Assembly: GCF_014323705.1 (NCBI RefSeq)
Contig: NZ_JABVEC010000005.1
Location: forward strand, 215,296-279,295
DNA length: 64,000 bases
Reading direction: 5' to 3'
Source of the DNA: Actinomadura alba
GTDB lineage: Bacteria > Actinomycetota > Actinomycetes > Streptosporangiales > Streptosporangiaceae
Shown here: positions 41,703-51,970 of the stretch, in pieces
Layout of the letters: every line of letters starts with the position of its first letter
Position numbering within the stretch: the stretch's first letter is position 1
Program-made: the position numbers and the translations under genes
The notes under the pieces: model-generated
The model's database searches: none
What the model saw: only the letters and a program-made list of their open reading frames with translations
Told to the model about the DNA's origin: nothing

Positions 41703-43520
41703 ATGTTCGCCAGATCCCTCAGCACGCGCCGCGGGCTGATCGCCTCGGCCGTCGCCGTGGCCTTCACCGCCGGTGTGTTCGCCGCCTCCACCCCCGCGGC
41801 GAGCGGTGGCACGGCTCACAACGACACGGGCCGCCACCACAGTGGCGGTGACAACCGTACGGTCGACCTGCAACTCCTGGCCATCAACGACTTCCACGGC
41901 AACCTCGAGCCGCCGCAGGGCTCCTCGGGTGAGGTGACCGAGCTCGACCCGGCCACCGGTACCACCAAGGCCGTGAAGGCGGGGGGCGTCGAATACCTCG
42001 CGACCTCGCTGCGCAACGCGCGCAACGGCAACAAGAACTCCATCACCGTGGCGGCCGGTGACATGGTCGGCGCGAGCCCGCTGCTGTCCGGGCTCTTCCA
42101 CGACGAGCCAACCATCGAGGCGCTGAACAAGGTCGGCCTCGACGTCGCGGGCGTCGGCAACCACGAGTTCGACGAGGGGGCGGCCGAACTGCTCCGCCTG
42201 GAGAAGGGCGGCTGTCACCCGGTCGACGGCTGCTACACCGAGGGACGCGAGTTCAAGGGCGCCGACTTCCCGCTGCTCGCCGCGAACGTCCTGTCGGAGA
42301 AGACCAAGCGCCCGATCCTGGCGCCGTACTGGATCGAGGAGCGCCAGGGCGTCAAGGTCGGCTTCGTCGGCGTGACGCTCGAGGGCACGCCCAACATCGT
42401 CACGGCCGAGGGCGTCAAGGGCCTGGAGTTCCGCGACGAGGTCGAGACGATCAACACCTACACGCGTGCTCTCAAGAAGCAGGGCGTGAAGGCCATCGTC
42501 GCGCTCGTGCACGAGGGCGGCCTGCCCGCCTCGTCGGCGTACAACTACGACTGCGACGGAACCCCGAACGGGATCTCCGGGCCGATCGTCGACATCGCCA
42601 AGGGGATCGACCCCGAGGTCGACGCGGTCATCACCGGCCACACCCACCAGGCGTACGTCTGCACCATCCCGGACCCGTCGGGCCGGCCGCGCATGGTCAC
42701 CAGCGCCTCGTCCTTCGGACGGCTCTACACCGACCTGGACATGCGCTACGACCGGCGGACCGGTGACATCGTCCGTACGTCGGTCAAGGCGGCCAACCAC
42801 GTCGTCGTCCGCACCCAGGCGGCCACCGACCTCACCCAGCTGCTCACCGACTGGAAGAAGCTGGCCGACCCGGTGGCGAACCGCCCGTTCGGCTACATCA
42901 CCGCGGACATCGACGGCCGGCGCAGCACGGCGTACGAGAAGCCGCTGGGCAATGTGATCGCCGATGCCCAGCTCGAGGGGCTCGCGCCCGCCGACAAGGG
43001 CGGAGCGCAGCTGGCGTTCATGAACCCCGGCGGCATCCGCGGCGACCTGGTGCACGCCGCCTCCGGTAACGAGGGCAACGGGGTCGTGACCTATGGCGAG
43101 GCCTTCGCGGTCCAGCCGTTCACGAACATGATGAACGTTATGGATCTCACCGGCGCGCAGATCCTCACCGTCCTGCAGCAGCAGGTCAGCGGTGTCAACG
43201 CGGCCTCGATAAAGATCCTCCAGGTGTCGAAGGGCCTCACCTACACCCTCGACCTGACCAAGACCGGCGCCGACCGGATCGTCGCCGACTCGGTACGCCT
43301 GAACGGCGCGCCCCTCGCCCCGGCGGCGACCTACCGGGTGGCGATGAACGAGTTCCTCGGCGGCGGGGGTGACGGCTTCCCCGTCTTCAGGGACGAGGGC
43401 AAGAACAAGCTGGTCGGCCCCTCGGATCTGGACCTGTTCACGGCCTACCTGGCCGCGCACTCCTCGGCCGCGTCGCCGCTGGCGCCGCCCGCCCAGGACC
43501 GCATCACCGTCGTCCAGTAG
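41703..43520 (+). CDS. Secreted bifunctional metallophosphatase / 5'-nucleotidase
   Basis: 605 residues, ATG 41703 with AGAGGA upstream. Signal peptide about 1-38 (Sec, possibly Tat: TRRGLIASAVAVAF). Metallophosphatase domain with the dimetal motifs AINDFHGNLEP, GNHEFDEGAAE and ITGHTHQAYVC. The C-terminal substrate domain has NVIADAQLEG, MNPGGIRGDL and FLGGGGDGFPVF. It releases nucleosides and phosphate from extracellular nucleotides. A 21-bp-arm palindrome starts 15 bases after the stop. Confidence 0.92.
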   Translation: MFARSLSTRRGLIASAVAVAFTAGVFAASTPAASGGTAHNDTGRHHSGGDNRTVDLQLLAINDFHGNLEPPQGSSGEVTELDPATGTTKAVKAGGVEYLATSLRNARNGNKNSITVAAGDMVGASPLLSGLFHDEPTIEALNKVGLDVAGVGNHEFDEGAAELLRLEKGGCHPVDGCYTEGREFKGADFPLLAANVLSEKTKRPILAPYWIEERQGVKVGFVGVTLEGTPNIVTAEGVKGLEFRDEVETINTYTRALKKQGVKAIVALVHEGGLPASSAYNYDCDGTPNGISGPIVDIAKGIDPEVDAVITGHTHQAYVCTIPDPSGRPRMVTSASSFGRLYTDLDMRYDRRTGDIVRTSVKAANHVVVRTQAATDLTQLLTDWKKLADPVANRPFGYITADIDGRRSTAYEKPLGNVIADAQLEGLAPADKGGAQLAFMNPGGIRGDLVHAASGNEGNGVVTYGEAFAVQPFTNMMNVMDLTGAQILTVLQQQVSGVNAASIKILQVSKGLTYTLDLTKTGADRIVADSVRLNGAPLAPAATYRVAMNEFLGGGGDGFPVFRDEGKNKLVGPSDLDLFTAYLAAHSSAASPLAPPAQDRITVVQ

Positions 43521-43534
43521 GGGGTCACGACATC

Positions 43535-43596
43535 GTTGAGTCGTGGCGTGTCGGGCCCTCATGCCGCTAGAAGACCCCGACACGCCACGACTCAAC
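43535..43596. repeat. Intergenic palindrome type B, copy 1 (21-bp perfect arms)
   Basis: Arms at 43535-43555 and 43576-43596 are exact complements; the left arm starts GTTGAGTCGTGGCGTGTCGG. The same element recurs at 55330-55391. This copy follows the nucleotidase gene and can serve as its terminator. It marks the left border of the glycan locus. Confidence 0.85.
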
Positions 43597-43738
43597 GGGG
43601 GGTTCATCCGGGTTCTCCGAAATTTGTGGGAGCGTGCCCACGCACATCCCGCTGGTCGGGGCTTGATCGTTTTCTTCCGGCGGATTGCCGGGCTTGTATC
43701 CATTGTGTGCTGGATCACAAGTAGTTAGCATCGCGCGC

Positions 43739-43766
43739 ATCGAAGCGATTCGACGAATCGGTTCGA
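43739..43766. promoter_or_regulatory. Two tandem LacI operators before the sugar ABC operon
   Basis: ATCGAAGCGATTCGA (43739-43753) and CGAATCGGTTCGA (43754-43766) abut, ending 34 bases before the start codon of the binding protein. Both fit CGAANCGNTTCG, the pattern also found before the lacI-type gene and the GH3 gene. Confidence 0.7.
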
Positions 43767-43799
43767 CACCCAGGCTCCACCCCGTCCTGGAGGAACCCG

Positions 43800-45095
43800 A
43801 TGTTCAAGAGAGGCAAGGGCGCCGCACTGCTCGCCGCGCTCACCGCGGGATCGCTGGCACTCTCCGCCTGTGGCGGCGGCGACGATACGTCCGGCTCGGC
43901 CGGCAAGGAGCTCAGGCTCTGGCACTACGAGGGTCCCACCAGCGCCATGGGGGTGGCCTGGAAGCAGGCCATCCAGGAGTTCGAGTCCACCCACCCGGGC
44001 GTGAAGGTGAAGTTCGAGGAGAAGGGCTTCGAACAGATCCAGAAGACCGCGCCCATGGTCCTCAACTCCAAGGACGCCCCCGACGTCATGGAGTACAACA
44101 AGGGCAACGCCACGGCCGGACTGCTGTCCAAGCAGGGCCTGCTGACGGACATGACCTCTGAGGTCACCAAGCGGGGATGGGACAAGCTGCTCGGCCCGAG
44201 CGTCCAGACGACCGCGAAGTACGACGCCAAGGGCGTCATGGGCGGGGACAAGTGGTTCGGCGTGCCCAACTACGCCGAGTACCTGATGGTCTATTACAAC
44301 AAGGACCTGTTCGACGAGAACGACGTCAAGGTGCCCACCACGTTCGCCGAGTTCACCGCAGCGATGGACGCCTTCGTCAAGAAGGGCATCACGCCGCTGG
44401 GCAACGGCGGCGCCGAGTACATGGCGCAGCAGTACCTCTACCAGCTCGCCCTGACCAAGGCCGACCGGGCCTGGGTCGACGGCTTCGAGCGCTACACGAG
44501 CAAGGTCGACTTCCACGACGCCGCATGGACCTACGGCGCCACCACCTTCGCCGACTGGGTGAAGAAGGGCTACATCGCCAAGAACTCCGTCGGGGTCAAG
44601 GCCGAGGACGCGGGCGCCGCGTTCATCTCCGGCAAGGTCCCGATGCTGTTCTCCGGCAGCTGGTGGTACGGCCGGTTCGCGAGCGACATCAAGGCCTTCG
44701 AATGGGACACCTTCCTGTGGCCTGAGACCAAGCTGACGCTGGGATCCAGCGGGAACCTCTGGGTCGTCCCGCAGGGCTCCAAGAACAAGCGACTCGCCTA
44801 CGACTTCATCGACATCACGATGAAGAAGGGGATCCAGAACACGCTCGCCAACAACGGCGGTGTGCCGGTGGCGGCCGACGAGGCCGTCGTCAATTCCCCC
44901 AAGAACAAACAACTGATCCAGAACTTCGGCACGCTGGTCGGCACCGACGCCTTGGCGTTCTACCCGGACTGGCCGGTCGCGGGCTTCTACGACACGTTCG
45001 TGGCGCAGACCCAGAAGCTCATCAACGGCAGCGCACCGCCGGACCGGGTCCTGGGCGACCTGCAGAAGGCCTACGACAGCGGCCTGCCCAAGTGA
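43800..45095 (+). CDS. ABC sugar-binding lipoprotein (extracellular family 1)
   Basis: 431 residues with lipoprotein signal LALSAC (Cys24). The family 1 binding fold is seen in LRLWHYEGPTSAMGVAWKQA, DAPDVMEYNKGNATAGLLSK, FGVPNYAEYLMVYYNKDLFD and AGAAFISGKVPMLFSGSWWY. First gene of the five-gene operon running to 50750. Co-transcription with an alpha-xylosidase and a beta-glucosidase suggests a xylosylated gluco-oligosaccharide ligand; the protein itself does not reveal it. Confidence 0.9.
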   Translation: MFKRGKGAALLAALTAGSLALSACGGGDDTSGSAGKELRLWHYEGPTSAMGVAWKQAIQEFESTHPGVKVKFEEKGFEQIQKTAPMVLNSKDAPDVMEYNKGNATAGLLSKQGLLTDMTSEVTKRGWDKLLGPSVQTTAKYDAKGVMGGDKWFGVPNYAEYLMVYYNKDLFDENDVKVPTTFAEFTAAMDAFVKKGITPLGNGGAEYMAQQYLYQLALTKADRAWVDGFERYTSKVDFHDAAWTYGATTFADWVKKGYIAKNSVGVKAEDAGAAFISGKVPMLFSGSWWYGRFASDIKAFEWDTFLWPETKLTLGSSGNLWVVPQGSKNKRLAYDFIDITMKKGIQNTLANNGGVPVAADEAVVNSPKNKQLIQNFGTLVGTDALAFYPDWPVAGFYDTFVAQTQKLINGSAPPDRVLGDLQKAYDSGLPK

Positions 45096-45114
45096 CGGCC
45101 GGTCACCGGCGACC

Positions 45115-46089
45115 ATGACAGGACAAGCGAGCGCGGCCCCGGAGGCACCGGCGGTGCGGCGCCCGGCCGCCGCACCGGGGCCCATCCGCGCCGGGTGGCG
45201 CTCCCACGACCGCGCGGCGTACCTGCTGTATCTGCTCCCCGGGCTGCTGCTGTTCGTCGGCGTCATCCTGGTGCCGTTCGTCATGAACGTCGGCACGAGC
45301 CTCACCGAGTGGTCCGGGGTCGGGACGCCCCGGTGGGTGGGCCTGGACAACTACAAGACGCTGTTCTCGGACGGCGAGTTCTGGGCCTCGTTCCGGCACA
45401 ACGTCGCCCTCATCATCGCGATGGCGATCATCCCGACGGCCATCGGGCTCGTGCTCGCCGCGGCGTTGACCGACTTCATCGGCAAGAACTTCGGCGGGCG
45501 TACGGCCAGCGTGCTGCGGGCGTGCGTCTACCTGCCCCAACTGCTGCCGATCGCGATCGCAGGCATCGTCTGGAGCTGGATCCTCGCTCCGGAGAACGGG
45601 GCGGTCAACGAGCTCCTCGCGGCCGTCGGCCTGGACTCGCTCGCACATGACTGGCTCGGCGATCCGAAGACCGCGATGGCCGCCGTCATGGTGGTCATGG
45701 TCTGGATCCAGATCGGCTTCCCGCTGGTCATCTTCATGTCCGGCCTCCAGCGGGTCGATCCCTCTCTCTACGAGGCGGCGGAGATCGACGGGGCCTCGTG
45801 GTGGCGGCGGTTCCGGCACATCACGATCCCGCAGATCCGGCCGGAGATCTTCGTCTGCCTACTGTGGTGCACCATCGCCTCGCTGAAGGCCTTCGCGCCG
45901 ATCTACGTGCTCACCAAGGGCGGGCCGGGAGGTGCCACCAACGTGCCGTCGTACTTCTCGTACCAGAACTTCTTCGAAAAGACCGACGCCGGCTACGGCT
46001 CGGCGATCGCCACCGTGCTCACCCTGATCATCGTGGCGCTGACCGTCGTCTTCCTGCGGGTGCAGAGCAAGGACCTGGAGGAGCGATGA
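45115..46089 (+). CDS. Sugar ABC transporter permease (MalF-type)
   Basis: 324 residues, six helices from about residue 33 to 315. The EAA loop is EAAEIDGASWWRRFRHITIP. It starts 19 bases after the binding protein gene and overlaps the next permease by ATGA. No ATPase gene is in the locus, so a shared MsiK-like ATPase encoded elsewhere is probably used, as is usual in actinomycetes. Confidence 0.92.
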   Translation: MTGQASAAPEAPAVRRPAAAPGPIRAGWRSHDRAAYLLYLLPGLLLFVGVILVPFVMNVGTSLTEWSGVGTPRWVGLDNYKTLFSDGEFWASFRHNVALIIAMAIIPTAIGLVLAAALTDFIGKNFGGRTASVLRACVYLPQLLPIAIAGIVWSWILAPENGAVNELLAAVGLDSLAHDWLGDPKTAMAAVMVVMVWIQIGFPLVIFMSGLQRVDPSLYEAAEIDGASWWRRFRHITIPQIRPEIFVCLLWCTIASLKAFAPIYVLTKGGPGGATNVPSYFSYQNFFEKTDAGYGSAIATVLTLIIVALTVVFLRVQSKDLEER

Positions 46090-46961
46090 GCGCCACCGCC
46101 GCGCAGTCACCGATCAAGCCGCGGGTGAGAACGCGACGGCGGCGCGACCCCTCGAGCCACATGGTCCTGGTGGCGCTGATCGTGCTCGCCGCCGTCATGC
46201 TGCTGCCCTTCGTCATCGTCGTGTTCAACGCGCTGAAGACGCCGCAGGAGTACGGCGCGAACGGCGCGCTCGCCCCGCCCGAGGGGTTCTACCTGCAGGG
46301 GCTCAAGGACTTCTGGGAGCGCGTGGACTTCGGCCGCAAGCTTCTGAACAGCATCATCATCAGCGGCTCGGTCGCCGTGCTGGCGGTGATCCTGTCGGTG
46401 CTGAACGCCTATGCCCTCGGCATCGGCCGGATCAAGGGTCGACTGTGGATCCTCGTGCTGCTGCTCATGGCCAACACGCTGCCGCAGGAGGCGCTGGTCT
46501 ACCCGCTCTACTACCTGTCGAAGCAACTCGGCATCTACGACACGAGACTCAGCGTGATCATCGTGTTCGCGGTGATCCAGAGTGCCTTCGGCACCTACCT
46601 GCTGTCATCGGTGCTCGGAGCCTTCCCCAGGCCCCTCCTCGAAGCGGCGCGCATGGACGGGGCGAGCAAGTGGCAGGTGCTGTGGCGGATCATCGTCCCG
46701 GTCACCCGGCCGACCCTGTCGGTGCTGCTGGTGTTCTTCTTCATCTGGACCTGGAACGAGTTCCTGATACCGCTCGTGTTCCTCATCTCCAACGACAACC
46801 AGACCGTCTCGGTCGCCCTCGGCGTGCTCCATGGCCAGCGCCTCATGGACGCCACGATGTCGAGCGCCTCGGCCCTGCTCGGCATCCTCCCGACGCTCAT
46901 CTTCTTTCTGATCTTCCAGCGCACACTCACCCGTGGTCTCACGGCGGGGTCGATCAAATGA
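46086..46961 (+). CDS. Sugar ABC transporter permease (MalG-type)
   Basis: 291 residues from ATG 46086 (ATGA overlap with the previous gene). Six helices; the EAA loop reads EAARMDGASKWQVLWRIIVP and the C terminus ends GLTAGSIK, typical of MalG-type subunits. Heterodimer partner of the preceding permease. Confidence 0.93.
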   Translation: MSATAAQSPIKPRVRTRRRRDPSSHMVLVALIVLAAVMLLPFVIVVFNALKTPQEYGANGALAPPEGFYLQGLKDFWERVDFGRKLLNSIIISGSVAVLAVILSVLNAYALGIGRIKGRLWILVLLLMANTLPQEALVYPLYYLSKQLGIYDTRLSVIIVFAVIQSAFGTYLLSSVLGAFPRPLLEAARMDGASKWQVLWRIIVPVTRPTLSVLLVFFFIWTWNEFLIPLVFLISNDNQTVSVALGVLHGQRLMDATMSSASALLGILPTLIFFLIFQRTLTRGLTAGSIK

Positions 46962-47004
46962 CCCCGGCCCGGCCCTGCCCGAGTCTGAGAGGTACGAGCG
47001 GTAC

Positions 47005-49338
47005 ATGAAGTTCACCGATGGCTACTGGATGCTGCGGAAGGGCGTGCACGCCGCTCACCCGGTCGAGGTCCTCGACTGCACGGTCGCCTCCAGGACTCTC
47101 GTGGTCCACGCGCCGACCAAGCGGATCCGGCACCGCGGCGACCTGCTCAAGGGCCCGTTGGTGACGATCGCGTACTCCAGCCCGATGCCCGACGTCATCG
47201 GCGTCAAGATCACGCATTTCGCGGGGGAGGCCCCGCAGCGGCCGGAGTTCCAGCTCCAGGACGGATCGGCGGATCCGCGGATCTCCGTGGGCGACGATGC
47301 GGCGGTGCTCGCCTCGGGCGCGCTGTCCGTACGCGTCGACCGGGGCGAGGAATGGCGGGTGGACTTCCTCGCGGGCGACCGCAGGCTCACCACGAGCGGG
47401 CCGAAGGCCGTCGCCTTCCTCGAGACCGGCGACGGCGGCCACTACATCCGTGAGCAACTGGAGCTCGGCGTCGATCACCACGTGTACGGCCTCGGCGAGC
47501 GCTTCGGCCCGCTGGTCAAGAACGGCCAGACGGTCGACATCTGGAACGCCGACGGCGGCACCGCGAGCGAGCAGGCGTACAAGAACGTCCCGTTCCTCCT
47601 CACCGACGGCGGCTACGGCGTCTTCGTCAACCACCCCGGCGCGGTGTCGTTCGAGGTGGCCTCCGAGGCGGTGTCGCGGACGCAGTTCAGCGTCGAGGGC
47701 CAGTCGATGGAGTACTTCCTCATCTACGGGCCCACGCCCAAGGAGATCCTCCGCAAGTACACGGCCCTGACCGGCCGGCCCGCACGGCTGCCCGCCTGGT
47801 CGTACGGCTTGTGGCTGTCCACCTCGTTCACCACCTCCTACGACGAGGCCACGGTCACCGAGTTCATCGACGGCATGGCCGAGCGTGACCTGCCGTTCAG
47901 CGTCTTCCACTTCGACTGCTTCTGGATGCGCGAGTACAACTGGTGCGACTTCGAGTGGGATCCGCGCACCTTCCCGGAGCCGCGCGCGATGCTGGACCGG
48001 CTCAAAAGCCAGGGGCGGGACCGCGGCGGGCTGCGGATCTCGCTGTGGATCAACCCGTACATCGCGCAGCGCTCGCCGCTGTTCGCCGAGGGCAAGGCCC
48101 TGGGCTACCTGCTCAAGCGGCCGAACGGCGACGTGTGGCAGTGGGACCTGTGGCAGCCCGGCATGGGCCTGGTCGACTTCACCAATCCCGAGGCGCGCGA
48201 GTGGTACGCCTCGAAGCTGGACGCGCTGCTCGACATGGGCGTCGACTGCTTCAAGACCGACTTCGGCGAGCGCGTGCCGACCGACGTGGAGTACTTCGAC
48301 GGCTCCGACCCGGAGCGGATGCACAACTACTACACCCACCTCTACAACCAGACGGTCTTCGACCTGCTGCGTAAGCGCCGGGGCGAGGCCGAGGCGGTGG
48401 TGTTCGCCCGGTCGGCCACCGCCGGCACCCAGCGGTTCCCGGTGCACTGGGGCGGCGACAGCGAGTCGACCTTCGCCGCGATGGCCGAGAGCCTGCGCGG
48501 CGGGCTCTCACTCGGCATGTCCGGGTTCGGCTACTGGAGCCATGACATCGGCGGGTTCGAGGGCACGCCGGACGCCGCGCTGTTCAAGCGGTGGATCGCG
48601 TTCGGGCTGCTCAGCTCGCACAGCCGGCTGCACGGCAGCCACTCGTACCGGGTGCCCTGGCTGTTCGACGACGAGGCGGTCGATGTCCTGCGGTCGTTCA
48701 CCCGGCTGAAGCTCAGCCTCATGCCGTACCTCTCCGGCGCCGCCCGGCAGGCGTCCGCCGAGGGGATACCGATGATGCGGGCCATGGTGGTCGAGTTCCC
48801 CGACGACCCGGCCTGCGCGCACCTGGACCGGCAGTACATGTTCGGCGACGACCTGCTCGTCGCCCCGGTGTTCTCGGCCGACGGCGAGGTCTCCTACTAC
48901 GTGCCCGAGGGCACGTGGACGCACTACCTCTCCGGCCGGCGCGTGACCGGCCCGCGGTGGGTACGGGAGCGGCACGGGTTCGACAGCCTGCCACTGCTCG
49001 TACGGCCCGGCGCGGTCGTTCCGGTGGGCGCGGTCGACGATCGGCCGGACTACGACCACGCCGCCGGCGTCACGCTGCGAGCGTACGAACTGACGGACGG
49101 CGCGACCGTCACGACCGCCATCCCCGGACCGGACGGGGAGAGCGCCGCCACGTTCACGACCACCCGCCACGGCGGCGAGGTGCGGGTCGAGGCGGCAGGT
49201 GCGCCACCCGGCTGGCGGGTGCTGCTCGTCGGTGTACGTTCCGTCGAGTCGGTCGGCGGAGGAACGGCGACCGAGCACGAGCAGGGCACGCTGGTCCAGG
49301 CCGAGCAGGACACACTCTCCATCAGGGGGATCTCATGA
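47005..49338 (+). CDS. GH31 alpha-xylosidase (YicI type)
   Basis: 777 residues from ATG 47005, since the N terminus [20 protein letters not shown] then matches YicI-type enzymes; upstream codons overlap the permease gene. Catalytic nucleophile Asp419 (KTDFGERVP) and acid/base Asp485 (HWGGDSEST) fall almost exactly where E. coli YicI has Asp416 and Asp482. It removes alpha-1,6-xylosyl residues from isoprimeverose or xyloglucan oligosaccharides. There is no signal peptide, so it acts on imported sugar in the cytosol. Overlaps the GH1 gene by ATGA. Confidence 0.92.
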   Translation: MKFTDGYWMLRKGVHAAHPVEVLDCTVASRTLVVHAPTKRIRHRGDLLKGPLVTIAYSSPMPDVIGVKITHFAGEAPQRPEFQLQDGSADPRISVGDDAAVLASGALSVRVDRGEEWRVDFLAGDRRLTTSGPKAVAFLETGDGGHYIREQLELGVDHHVYGLGERFGPLVKNGQTVDIWNADGGTASEQAYKNVPFLLTDGGYGVFVNHPGAVSFEVASEAVSRTQFSVEGQSMEYFLIYGPTPKEILRKYTALTGRPARLPAWSYGLWLSTSFTTSYDEATVTEFIDGMAERDLPFSVFHFDCFWMREYNWCDFEWDPRTFPEPRAMLDRLKSQGRDRGGLRISLWINPYIAQRSPLFAEGKALGYLLKRPNGDVWQWDLWQPGMGLVDFTNPEAREWYASKLDALLDMGVDCFKTDFGERVPTDVEYFDGSDPERMHNYYTHLYNQTVFDLLRKRRGEAEAVVFARSATAGTQRFPVHWGGDSESTFAAMAESLRGGLSLGMSGFGYWSHDIGGFEGTPDAALFKRWIAFGLLSSHSRLHGSHSYRVPWLFDDEAVDVLRSFTRLKLSLMPYLSGAARQASAEGIPMMRAMVVEFPDDPACAHLDRQYMFGDDLLVAPVFSADGEVSYYVPEGTWTHYLSGRRVTGPRWVRERHGFDSLPLLVRPGAVVPVGAVDDRPDYDHAAGVTLRAYELTDGATVTTAIPGPDGESAATFTTTRHGGEVRVEAAGAPPGWRVLLVGVRSVESVGGGTATEHEQGTLVQAEQDTLSIRGIS

Positions 49339-50750
49339 CTGACCGGAGGACGGTGTTTCCCGAGGGCTTTCTGTGGGGTGCCGCCACCGCCGCGTACCAG
49401 ATCGAGGGCGCGGCGGACGAGGACGGCCGGACCCCGTCCATCTGGGACGTCTACAGCCGTACGCCGGGCAAGGTCCTCGACGGGGACACCGGTGACGTGG
49501 CCACCGACCACTACCACCGGTGGCCCGAGGACCTGCGGTCGATGGCCGACCTCGGCTTGGGCGCGTACCGGTTCTCGATCTCCTGGCCGAGGGTGCTGCC
49601 GGAGGGCGGGCCCGGCCTCAACGGCAAGGGCGTGGACTTCTACTCCCGGCTCGTCGACGGCCTCCTCGACCGCGGGATCGCGCCCGTCGCGACGCTGTAC
49701 CACTGGGATCTGCCGCAGGGCCTGGAGGAGGCCGGCGGCTGGCCGGCCCGCGACACCGCCCTGCGGTTCGCCGACTACGCGGAGCGGATCGGGGCGGTGC
49801 TCGGCGACCGGGTGCACACGTGGACCACGCTCAACGAGCCCTGGTGCACGGCCTTCCTCGGCTACGCCTCCGGCGTGCACGCGCCCGGCCGTACCGACCC
49901 GGCCGCCTCGCTGGCCGCCGCCCATCACCTCAACCTGGCGCACGGCCTGGCCACCCGCGCGCTGCGGAGCGTGGTGTCGCCCACCGCGCAGCACTCGATC
50001 ACGCTGAACCTGCACCACGTACGCGGTGAGCCCGAGGCGGCCCGCAAGATCGACGCGGTGGCGAACCGGATCTTTCTCGGGCCGCTGCTGGACGGGTGTT
50101 ACCCGGCAGACCTGCTCGCGGACACGGCCGGCCTCACCGACTGGTCGTTCGTGCGCGACGGCGACGAGGCCGCCATCGCCGCGACGCCGGACGCCCCCCT
50201 CGACGTGCTGGGCGTGAACTACTACTCGCCGACGCTCGTACGGATGTGGAACGGGGACGGCGACGGGTCGCGGGCCGCCGCCGACGGGCACCGCCAGGGC
50301 GCGGCGTCACCGTGGCCCGGTGCCGACGACGTCGAGTTCGTACGCCAGCCCGGGCCCTACACGGAGATGGGCTGGAGCATCGACGCGACGGGGATGGAGG
50401 AACTGCTGCTGCGATTGCACCGCGACCACCCCGGCCTGCCGTTGATGATCACCGAGAACGGCGCCGCGTTCGACGACCGGGTCGCGCCGGACGGGCACGT
50501 GCACGACGACCGCCGGATCGCGTATCTGCGCGACCATCTCGCGGCGGTGGCGCGGGCCATCGCCGCCGGGGTGGATGTGCGCGGCTATTTCGCGTGGTCT
50601 CTGCTCGACAACTTCGAGTGGTCCTATGGCTACTCCAAGCGTTTCGGCATCATCCACGTCGACTATGCGACGCAGCGGCGCACTTGGAAGGACAGTGCCC
50701 TGTGGTATCGCGATGTCATTTCCGCCAACGCCATTGTGTCGGAGGTGTGA
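49335..50750 (+). CDS. GH1 beta-glucosidase
   Basis: 471 residues from ATG 49335, coupled to the GH31 gene. GH1 signatures: N-terminal [15 protein letters not shown], acid/base Glu168 in TLNEPW, nucleophile Glu374 in ITENG, and [20 protein letters not shown]. Cytosolic. With the alpha-xylosidase it would complete the breakdown of xyloglucan-derived oligosaccharides to glucose and xylose. Last gene of the importer operon, 46 bases before the lacI-type gene. Confidence 0.94.
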   Translation: MTDRRTVFPEGFLWGAATAAYQIEGAADEDGRTPSIWDVYSRTPGKVLDGDTGDVATDHYHRWPEDLRSMADLGLGAYRFSISWPRVLPEGGPGLNGKGVDFYSRLVDGLLDRGIAPVATLYHWDLPQGLEEAGGWPARDTALRFADYAERIGAVLGDRVHTWTTLNEPWCTAFLGYASGVHAPGRTDPAASLAAAHHLNLAHGLATRALRSVVSPTAQHSITLNLHHVRGEPEAARKIDAVANRIFLGPLLDGCYPADLLADTAGLTDWSFVRDGDEAAIAATPDAPLDVLGVNYYSPTLVRMWNGDGDGSRAAADGHRQGAASPWPGADDVEFVRQPGPYTEMGWSIDATGMEELLLRLHRDHPGLPLMITENGAAFDDRVAPDGHVHDDRRIAYLRDHLAAVARAIAAGVDVRGYFAWSLLDNFEWSYGYSKRFGIIHVDYATQRRTWKDSALWYRDVISANAIVSEV

Positions 50751-50768
50751 CGCGTTTAGCATTTAATT

Positions 50769-50785
50769 ATCGAAACGCTTCAAAT
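50769..50785. promoter_or_regulatory. LacI operator before the regulator gene
   Basis: ATCGAAACGCTTCAAAT; core CGAAACGCTTCA at 50771-50782, 14 bases before the GTG start, so a bound repressor would block its own expression. Matches the sites at 43739-43766 and 51871-51888. Confidence 0.7.
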
Positions 50786-50796
50786 AGGGGTGGTTC

Positions 50797-51825
50797 GTGG
50801 TAAAGATCACTGACGTGGCACGGCATGCGGGAGTGTCGCCGAGCACGGTCTCGTATGTGCTGAGCGGCAAGCGCTCGATCTCGGCCGAGACCCGCAGCCG
50901 GGTCGAGGAGAGCATCCGCGAGCTCGGCTACCGCCCGCACGCCGGAGCCAGGGCGCTGGCCAGCAACCGCTCCAACGTGCTCGCGCTCGTGATCCCGCTG
51001 CGCACCGGCATCCACGTCCCGGTGGTGATGCGGTTCGCGGTCTCGGTGGTGACCACCGCCCGGCGGCATGATCACGATGTCCTGCTGCTCACCCAGGAGG
51101 AGGGCGAAGAGGGGCTGCGCCGGGTGGCCGGCAGCTCCCTGGTCGACGCGCTGATCGTGATGGACGTGCAGATGCACGACGCGCGCATCCCGTTGCTGCG
51201 CACCCTGGGCCGCCCCGCCGTGCTCATCGGGTTCCCCGAGGAGCCCGCCGGTCTGACCTGCATCGACCTGGACTTCAGGGCGGCCGGCGAGGTGTGCGTC
51301 GACCATCTCGCCGAACTGGGCCACCGGTGCGTCGGGCTGATCGGCTCACCCCCCGAGGTCTACGAACGCGAGACCGGGTTCGCCCAGCGCACGGCCGACG
51401 GCTTCACGGTCGCCGCGCGCCGCTACGGCCTGACCTCCACGGTGCACCCCTGCGAAGCGACCGCCGAGGCGGCCCGGGCGATGGTCGCGACGCTGCTCGA
51501 CGAGCACCCCGACCTGACCGGCGTGGTGGTGCACAACGAGCCGATCGTCGCCCCGATCGTCGAGGCGTTCCGGCGGGCCGGGCGGCGGGTCCCCGAGGAC
51601 CTGTCCGTCGTCGCGATCTGCCCCGACGAGCTCGCCGAGCACGCCGAACTACCGCTGACCTCGGTCGCCATCCCGGCCGAAGAAGTGGGCGACCGGGCCG
51701 TTGAACTGCTCATGCAAAAGCTCGAAGGGAATGAGGTGCCCGCAGCGACGCTCTTGCCCCCACGCCTGACCAGGCGCGCCAGCACGGCGCCGCGTACCGA
51801 CACCGGCCGACCAACGGCGAACTAA
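50797..51825 (+). CDS. LacI-family transcriptional regulator of the glycan locus
   Basis: 342 residues from GTG 50797. The helix-turn-helix is VKITDVARHAGVSPSTVSYV with the hinge helix RPHAGARALASN, followed by a sugar-binding periplasmic-like core (about 60-330). Operators CGAANCGNTTCR precede its own gene, the importer/glycosidase operon and the GH3 gene, so it is probably the local repressor, released by a sugar from the imported oligosaccharide. Confidence 0.93.
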   Translation: MVKITDVARHAGVSPSTVSYVLSGKRSISAETRSRVEESIRELGYRPHAGARALASNRSNVLALVIPLRTGIHVPVVMRFAVSVVTTARRHDHDVLLLTQEEGEEGLRRVAGSSLVDALIVMDVQMHDARIPLLRTLGRPAVLIGFPEEPAGLTCIDLDFRAAGEVCVDHLAELGHRCVGLIGSPPEVYERETGFAQRTADGFTVAARRYGLTSTVHPCEATAEAARAMVATLLDEHPDLTGVVVHNEPIVAPIVEAFRRAGRRVPEDLSVVAICPDELAEHAELPLTSVAIPAEEVGDRAVELLMQKLEGNEVPAATLLPPRLTRRASTAPRTDTGRPTAN

Positions 51826-51870
51826 GGAGAAATGACGAATGGAAAGGCGATCGAGATTATTTTCGGCCGC

Positions 51871-51888
51871 AATCGAAACGCTTCGATT
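51871..51888. promoter_or_regulatory. LacI operator before the GH3 gene
   Basis: AATCGAAACGCTTCGATT, 7-base perfect outer arms around ACGC, 82 bases before the GH3 start, next to AT-rich TTAATGC that may be the -10. Best palindrome of the four sites. Confidence 0.75.
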
Positions 51889-51970
51889 AATGCTGTAGGG
51901 CGCCGCTGACCATCGGCGGGACATCGGGGAATGGGGCCGACTTTTCCGTGAAAACGCTCGAGGAGGACCA

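Noticed and set aside
41661..43718. Open frame of 685 codons on the minus strand opposite the 5'-nucleotidase gene
   Set aside because: It is rich in Arg, Val, Gly, Asp and His with no family motif, while the plus strand carries a complete nucleotidase with signal peptide and all metal motifs. High GC keeps antisense frames open.
46954..48447. 497-codon minus-strand frame opposite the alpha-xylosidase gene
   Set aside because: No recognisable motif; antisense shadow of a gene with clear catalytic residues.
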